Below are positions 19,124-22,130 of a DNA stretch of 22,130 bases, in pieces; position 1 is the first letter of the stretch, and each line of letters begins with the position of its first letter. Both the position numbers and the translations under genes were made by a program. The stretch spans positions 1-22,130 of IMG/VR virus record IMGVR_UViG_3300042938_000870; one strand, written 5' to 3'. The stretch comes from a virus. The notes under the pieces were generated by a model, which was not told the origin of the DNA, did no database searches, and saw nothing but the letters and a program-made list of their open reading frames with translations.

Positions 19124-19658
19124 GAAGGCAAGCGGCTTGACACTTGCAGACGCTCGGCAGATCTCAAGAGATCATTACGCGGAGACTTCAAACGTCCTGA
19201 CGCTGGATATCCTCATTGCCGCTCATCGACGGCAGCGCAAGGTGAAAGAAAGCCTGAGCCGGTCTGAGATCGCCTCGCAGCCGAAGCGAGTACCGATGCC
19301 GGAATGGTTCAGGGCAGCCGTGTACGACATGGGCAAGCCGCAGCCGGGAAAGGACGGCGAGCCGATGACGATCGGGCAGATCTTCGCAGGCGCTTCAGTG
19401 TTCGCGAAGCAGACGACAGCGGATGATCCTCAGGATGCTCATTGCTTCCGCAGCGGCTGCAACTGCTCGCATGAGACTTGCTACCGTGGCTGGATTGACA
19501 GCGATACGGAAACCTCCCCCTGTCGGCAGTGCAGGCCTGGGCTCGCGTTGGTGCTCGATGAGGTCGCGCCGCTCGGGGAGAGGAATCCTCACGATCAGCA
19601 GTTGCTGGAATCGATCGAGCATCGGCGGGAATTGCTCGGATGGAGTGGAGTGAAGTGA
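19017..19658 (+). CDS. Putative helicase loader/replication accessory protein
   Basis: The ATG at 19017 has GAAGGAGA at 19002-19009 and lies 107 nt inside the end of the initiator gene in another frame. The 213-residue protein has a helical N-terminal part (VSPDRIKEWAAMLTEKASGLTLADARQISRDHYAETSNVLTLDILIAAHRRQRK) that resembles actinophage proteins encoded after replication initiators, and a Cys-rich C-terminal segment (CFRSGCNCSHETCYRGW ... CRQCRPG) that may bind zinc. Since conserved N-terminal features begin in the overlap, the long overlap is probably real. ATG 19109 would be the alternative. Loader function is inferred from position. Confidence 0.6.
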   Translation: MQLPEAKALLTSVNGLDARIPVSPDRIKEWAAMLTEKASGLTLADARQISRDHYAETSNVLTLDILIAAHRRQRKVKESLSRSEIASQPKRVPMPEWFRAAVYDMGKPQPGKDGEPMTIGQIFAGASVFAKQTTADDPQDAHCFRSGCNCSHETCYRGWIDSDTETSPCRQCRPGLALVLDEVAPLGERNPHDQQLLESIEHRRELLGWSGVK

Positions 19659-19867
19659 ATTACGACGATTGGAAACTTGCGGGCCCGCCTGAGGCTGATG
19701 AGGAAGACCTAACCGACATCACTTGCAGCAAGTGCGATTGGGAAGGCGACGCTCGGTGCTACATCTCGGGCAACAATCTGACGTGGGAATGCCCAGGCTG
19801 CGAGCATGAGCACCACGAAGACCCGATGGACCGATTCGGACCTGACCCTGACGACAGGGGAGACTGA
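19655..19867 (+). CDS. Small acidic zinc-ribbon protein
   Basis: GTG 19655 overlaps the preceding stop (GTGA) with GGAG copies just upstream; ATG 19640 in the same frame is an alternative adding five residues. The 70-residue product is acidic with a CSKC ... CPGC zinc ribbon (TCSKCDWEGDARCYISG and WECPGCEHEHHED). No family recognised. Confidence 0.6.
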   Translation: MNYDDWKLAGPPEADEEDLTDITCSKCDWEGDARCYISGNNLTWECPGCEHEHHEDPMDRFGPDPDDRGD

Positions 19868-19885
19868 CATGGCAGAGGATGCGCG

Positions 19886-20695
19886 ATGAAACACATTGTG
19901 ATGTTTTCCGGTGGCATAGGTAGTTGGGCAACCGCTAAGCGAGTGAAGGAACGATACCCATCAGAGGAAATGATCTTGCTGTTCTCAGATGTGCAAGGAA
20001 GCAAGCAAGAGCACATAGGAGAAGACGAAGACACTTATCGCTTCATTGAAGATGCAGCAGCTAACGTCGGCGCTGATCTTGTGACCGTGAAGGATGGCCG
20101 GGATATCTGGAAAGTGTTCAAAGACAAAAGATTCCTAGGGAACTCGCGTCTTGCTTCATGCTCTCATGAACTGAAACAGAAACCTGCGAGAGCGTGGCTA
20201 GAGGAACATACGAAGCCTGAAACCAGCATCGTTTATGTTGGGATCGACTGGAGCGAATCGCACCGGGTCGCAAGCATTGAGCGGAACTATTTACCTTGGA
20301 TCGCTAAAGCGCCGATGACGGAAGCGCCATATCTGACAAAAACTCAGATGATCAAATGGGCAGAATCGCAGGGCCTTAAGCCGCCTCGCCTTTACTCGCT
20401 TGGGTTCTCCCATAACAACTGCGGGGGAGGTTGTGTGCGCGCTGGACAGGGCCAGTTCAAGCATTTGCTAGATGTGATGCCTGAGCGTTTCGCAGTGTGG
20501 GAACAGAAGGAAGCTGAGATGAGCGAATTCCTAGGCAAGGATGTTTCGATCCTGAAGGAGAGCGTTAACGGTGATGTGAGAGCCTTAACGTTAAAGGATC
20601 TTCGGCTAAGGCATGAGATGCAACCATCACTGATTGACGTTCTAGATATCGGCGGCTGCGGTTGCTTCGTTGAAGATGAATCAGTTAATGACTAG
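19886..20695 (+). CDS. PP-loop ATPase-like protein (PAPS reductase family)
   Basis: A 269-residue protein starting with a PP-loop, FSGGIGSWATA (S8-S13), the ATP-binding signature of adenine nucleotide alpha-hydrolases (PAPS reductase, QueC, DndC and thiouridylases). Later it has GIDWSESHR and a Cys-containing segment (FSHNNCGGGCVRAGQGQF) and a C-terminal GGCGCF, which may hold metal or sulfur. Its place just before a queuosine-precursor transporter and DpdA suggests a nucleobase-modifying reaction, but PP-loop proteins of this kind occur widely in actinophages and the substrate cannot be told from sequence. AGAGGAT precedes the ATG. Confidence 0.75.
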   Translation: MKHIVMFSGGIGSWATAKRVKERYPSEEMILLFSDVQGSKQEHIGEDEDTYRFIEDAAANVGADLVTVKDGRDIWKVFKDKRFLGNSRLASCSHELKQKPARAWLEEHTKPETSIVYVGIDWSESHRVASIERNYLPWIAKAPMTEAPYLTKTQMIKWAESQGLKPPRLYSLGFSHNNCGGGCVRAGQGQFKHLLDVMPERFAVWEQKEAEMSEFLGKDVSILKESVNGDVRALTLKDLRLRHEMQPSLIDVLDIGGCGCFVEDESVND

Positions 20696-20707
20696 GGAGG
20701 AAATGCA

Positions 20708-21193
20708 ATGAAGAAAACAGTTTGGTTGCTCGCCTATATAGGTTCAATTGTTCTAGCAAACATCTGCACAACACAATTCGGGCTAGTGCCTATCGGATTC
20801 GGATTGATGGTTACTGCTGGAACCTTTGCTGCTGGCTTCGCTCTCATCGCTCGCGATGCGGTGCAAGTATCAGCGGGGAAGATAGTTGTCTTACTTGCGA
20901 TCATTGCAGGAGCAGCAATCTCGGCAATCACAAGTAATCCAACAATCGCTTTAGCATCCGGCATTGCATTTCTAGTATCAGAATTAATTGATTTCGCAGT
21001 TTTCACTCCACTAAAGGAAAAGAGTCTTGCCCGAGCTGTTGTCATTTCGTCCGTAGTGAGCGCACCCGTTGACACGGTTCTTTTTCTCTACCTCGCTGGC
21101 TTCGGTATTACATGGCAAGCGGTCTTGGGACAGTTCATCATTAAGACTGCGCTAGCACTCATCGCAGCAATCATCATCACTGCCAAGCGATGA
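20708..21193 (+). CDS. Queuosine precursor transporter (VUT/YhhQ family)
   Basis: A 161-residue membrane protein with about six hydrophobic helices. The segments SIVLANICTTQFGLVPIGFG and AGTFAAGFALIARDAVQ are characteristic of the VUT family, whose bacterial member YhhQ imports preQ0 and preQ1. It would bring 7-deazaguanine precursors into the infected cell for the DpdA-like enzyme encoded next. The CTAGGGAGGAA site precedes the ATG; the stop overlaps the dpdA start (ATGA), so the two are coupled. Confidence 0.85.
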   Translation: MKKTVWLLAYIGSIVLANICTTQFGLVPIGFGLMVTAGTFAAGFALIARDAVQVSAGKIVVLLAIIAGAAISAITSNPTIALASGIAFLVSELIDFAVFTPLKEKSLARAVVISSVVSAPVDTVLFLYLAGFGITWQAVLGQFIIKTALALIAAIIITAKR

Positions 21194-21819
21194 TCTATCT
21201 AGTTGGCAACCGCGTTGCAGGGACAGAGGATCTCCTTAATAATCAAGGCATCGGACTAATGAACACTCCTAAGAGTGGTTATCGCATAGAGCCTGGCTGG
21301 ATATGGGCTGCTGATAATGGATGCTTCGGGAAGGGTTATCCCGGCGATGAAGCTTGGCTGTCTTGGCTTCAAAGATTCAACGCAGAACAAAAGGCATCCT
21401 GCCTTTTCGTTACTGCTCCTGATGTCGTTGGCAATTCCAGAGAGTCGTTAGCAAGATCGCTTCCATTTTTGCCAATCATTAAAGATCTTGAGTACCCGGT
21501 GGCATTAGTAACGCAAGATGGAATGCATCCGGATGATGTCCCTTGGCAGCAAATAGATTGGCTGTTCATCGGTGGGACAGATGATCACAAATTAGGCGAT
21601 GAAGCCAAACGACTTATCAGCGCGGCAAAGGATCATAAGAAGATGGTTCACGTTGGCAGAGTCAATTCACAGAAACGATTCCTAGCCTTTGCAGCTCTTG
21701 GAGCGGATAGCGTTGATGGAACTTTTCTAGGGTTCGGGCCTGAAGTGAATTTGCCTAAATTGCTCGGATGGATCAGGCATCATGCAGATCATGCGCCGCT
21801 GTTTGAATTAGCGAAGTGA
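21190..21819 (+). CDS. dpdA: DpdA-like DNA-guanine transglycosylase
   Basis: A 209-residue protein related to the TGT/DpdA family, which swaps guanine for a 7-deazaguanine base in DNA. Visible family segments: WAADNGCFGK, FVTAPDVVGNSRESLARSLPFLP, VALVTQDGM, LFIGGTDDHKLG, VHVGRVNSQKRFLAFAALGADSVDGTFLGFGP. The conserved Asp of ADNGCF, the DGM and the DSVDGTF loop fit the active-site acids. The protein is much shorter than tRNA TGT, like the compact phage DpdA forms, and the usual Cys zinc site is not seen. Linked to a preQ transporter, it indicates modified phage DNA. Confidence 0.85.
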   Translation: MIYLVGNRVAGTEDLLNNQGIGLMNTPKSGYRIEPGWIWAADNGCFGKGYPGDEAWLSWLQRFNAEQKASCLFVTAPDVVGNSRESLARSLPFLPIIKDLEYPVALVTQDGMHPDDVPWQQIDWLFIGGTDDHKLGDEAKRLISAAKDHKKMVHVGRVNSQKRFLAFAALGADSVDGTFLGFGPEVNLPKLLGWIRHHADHAPLFELAK

Positions 21820-21831
21820 TGGAGGCTCAGA

Positions 21832-21999
21832 ATGGCTAGAGCATGGCACTGTGACGGCCCGGGCTGCGATACATGGACGCGCGGCTTAGGCCTAGAAGAA
21901 TGGCCGATCATCACAGTTAGGTTCGCCTTCTGCTCTTGGGATTGCGTGCTCAGGTATTCAGCGACGAAAACCCCGATGGAGGTAATCAGCAATGACTGA
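21832..21999 (+). CDS. Small Cys-rich protein
   Basis: ATG 21832 with GGAGG at 21820-21824; 55 residues to TGA 21997-21999. Motif HCDGPGC near the N-terminus and FCSWDC later make a four-Cys site of treble-clef type. The ATG of the next gene lies inside its last codons. Function unknown. Confidence 0.6.
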   Translation: MARAWHCDGPGCDTWTRGLGLEEWPIITVRFAFCSWDCVLRYSATKTPMEVISND

Positions 22000-22130
22000 G
22001 CATTTACCAGAGTGTCATCTGATGCAGCCATGTGGAGCGGATACTCCTAAGCATGTCTTCTGCTCCCGGCAACAGACATGGTGCATCCATTGCGAGCGCG
22101 AATGCATCTGTGATCGACTTCAGGCCTGCG
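21992..22130 (+). CDS. Cys/His-rich protein, cut by the window end
   Basis: ATG 21992 overlaps the previous stop by eight bases; GGAGG lies at 21978-21982. The frame is open to the window end (46 codons). It is rich in Cys and His (PECHLMQPCG, HVFCSRQQTWCIHCERECICD), suggesting a zinc-binding protein. The C-terminus is missing, so no family can be given. Confidence 0.55.
   Translation, partial: MTEHLPECHLMQPCGADTPKHVFCSRQQTWCIHCERECICDRLQAC

Noticed and set aside
19869-19889. A six-codon frame (MAEDAR) between the zinc-ribbon gene and the PP-loop gene.
   Set aside because: It is too short to judge and its bases contain the AGAGGAT ribosome site of the next gene, which is a sufficient explanation.

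Overview
The window is part of the genome of a tailed double-stranded DNA phage with a long, non-contractile tail (siphovirus type). The host is most likely an actinobacterium. Reasons: a WhiB-family Fe-S regulator, which is confined to Actinobacteria and their phages, minor tail, holin and endolysin proteins of actinophage type, and tightly packed genes with ATGA, GTGA and TGATG junctions. Overall base composition is moderate (slightly over half G+C by eye), so a low- or mid-GC actinobacterium is plausible; the host genus cannot be read from the sequence. No terminase, portal, complete capsid gene, integrase or DNA polymerase lies in the window.

Layout, left to right, plus strand: the last residues of an upstream gene and a strong hairpin (1-114); a three-gene surface-glycan cassette (GT4 glycosyltransferase, GT2 glycosyltransferase, DUF115-like protein; 138-2640); head-tail connector, tail terminator and major tail protein (2684-4106); a tail assembly chaperone with a -1 frameshift at CCCTTTG (4121-4545); a gp10-like protein; a 722-residue tape measure; a minor tail protein; a glycine-rich tail fibre and a small associated protein (4549-9942); then the lysis genes: one-TM coiled-coil protein, r1t-type holin, tiny acidic ORF, Cys/His endolysin (9939-10961).

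After a bidirectional terminator, the minus strand (11008-14234) carries many very small genes: an HTH protein, a stand-alone PrimPol domain, a lysozyme-like protein and several tiny, often Cys-rich proteins. A WhiB gene (plus strand) sits in the middle. Two near-duplicate promoters drive minus-strand units. The most unusual feature is here: five copies of an exactly 40-nt intergenic element that looks, as RNA, like the T-arm plus acceptor end of a tRNA. The paired bases change together between copies, and each copy lies 6-8 nt after one stop codon and 31-34 nt before the next start.

From 14418 the plus strand holds the early/replication region: zinc-ribbon and membrane small ORFs, an excisionase-like HTH, an ERF annealing protein, a Cas4-like nuclease, a DNA methyltransferase, then a replication initiator whose gene contains two sets of direct repeats resembling a lambda-O-type internal origin, and an overlapping putative loader gene. 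The right end holds a probable DNA-modification cassette: PP-loop ATPase-like protein, queuosine-precursor (VUT/YhhQ) transporter and DpdA-like transglycosylase, pointing to 7-deazaguanine in phage DNA fed by salvage of host precursors. Two Cys-rich small genes follow, the last cut by the window end.
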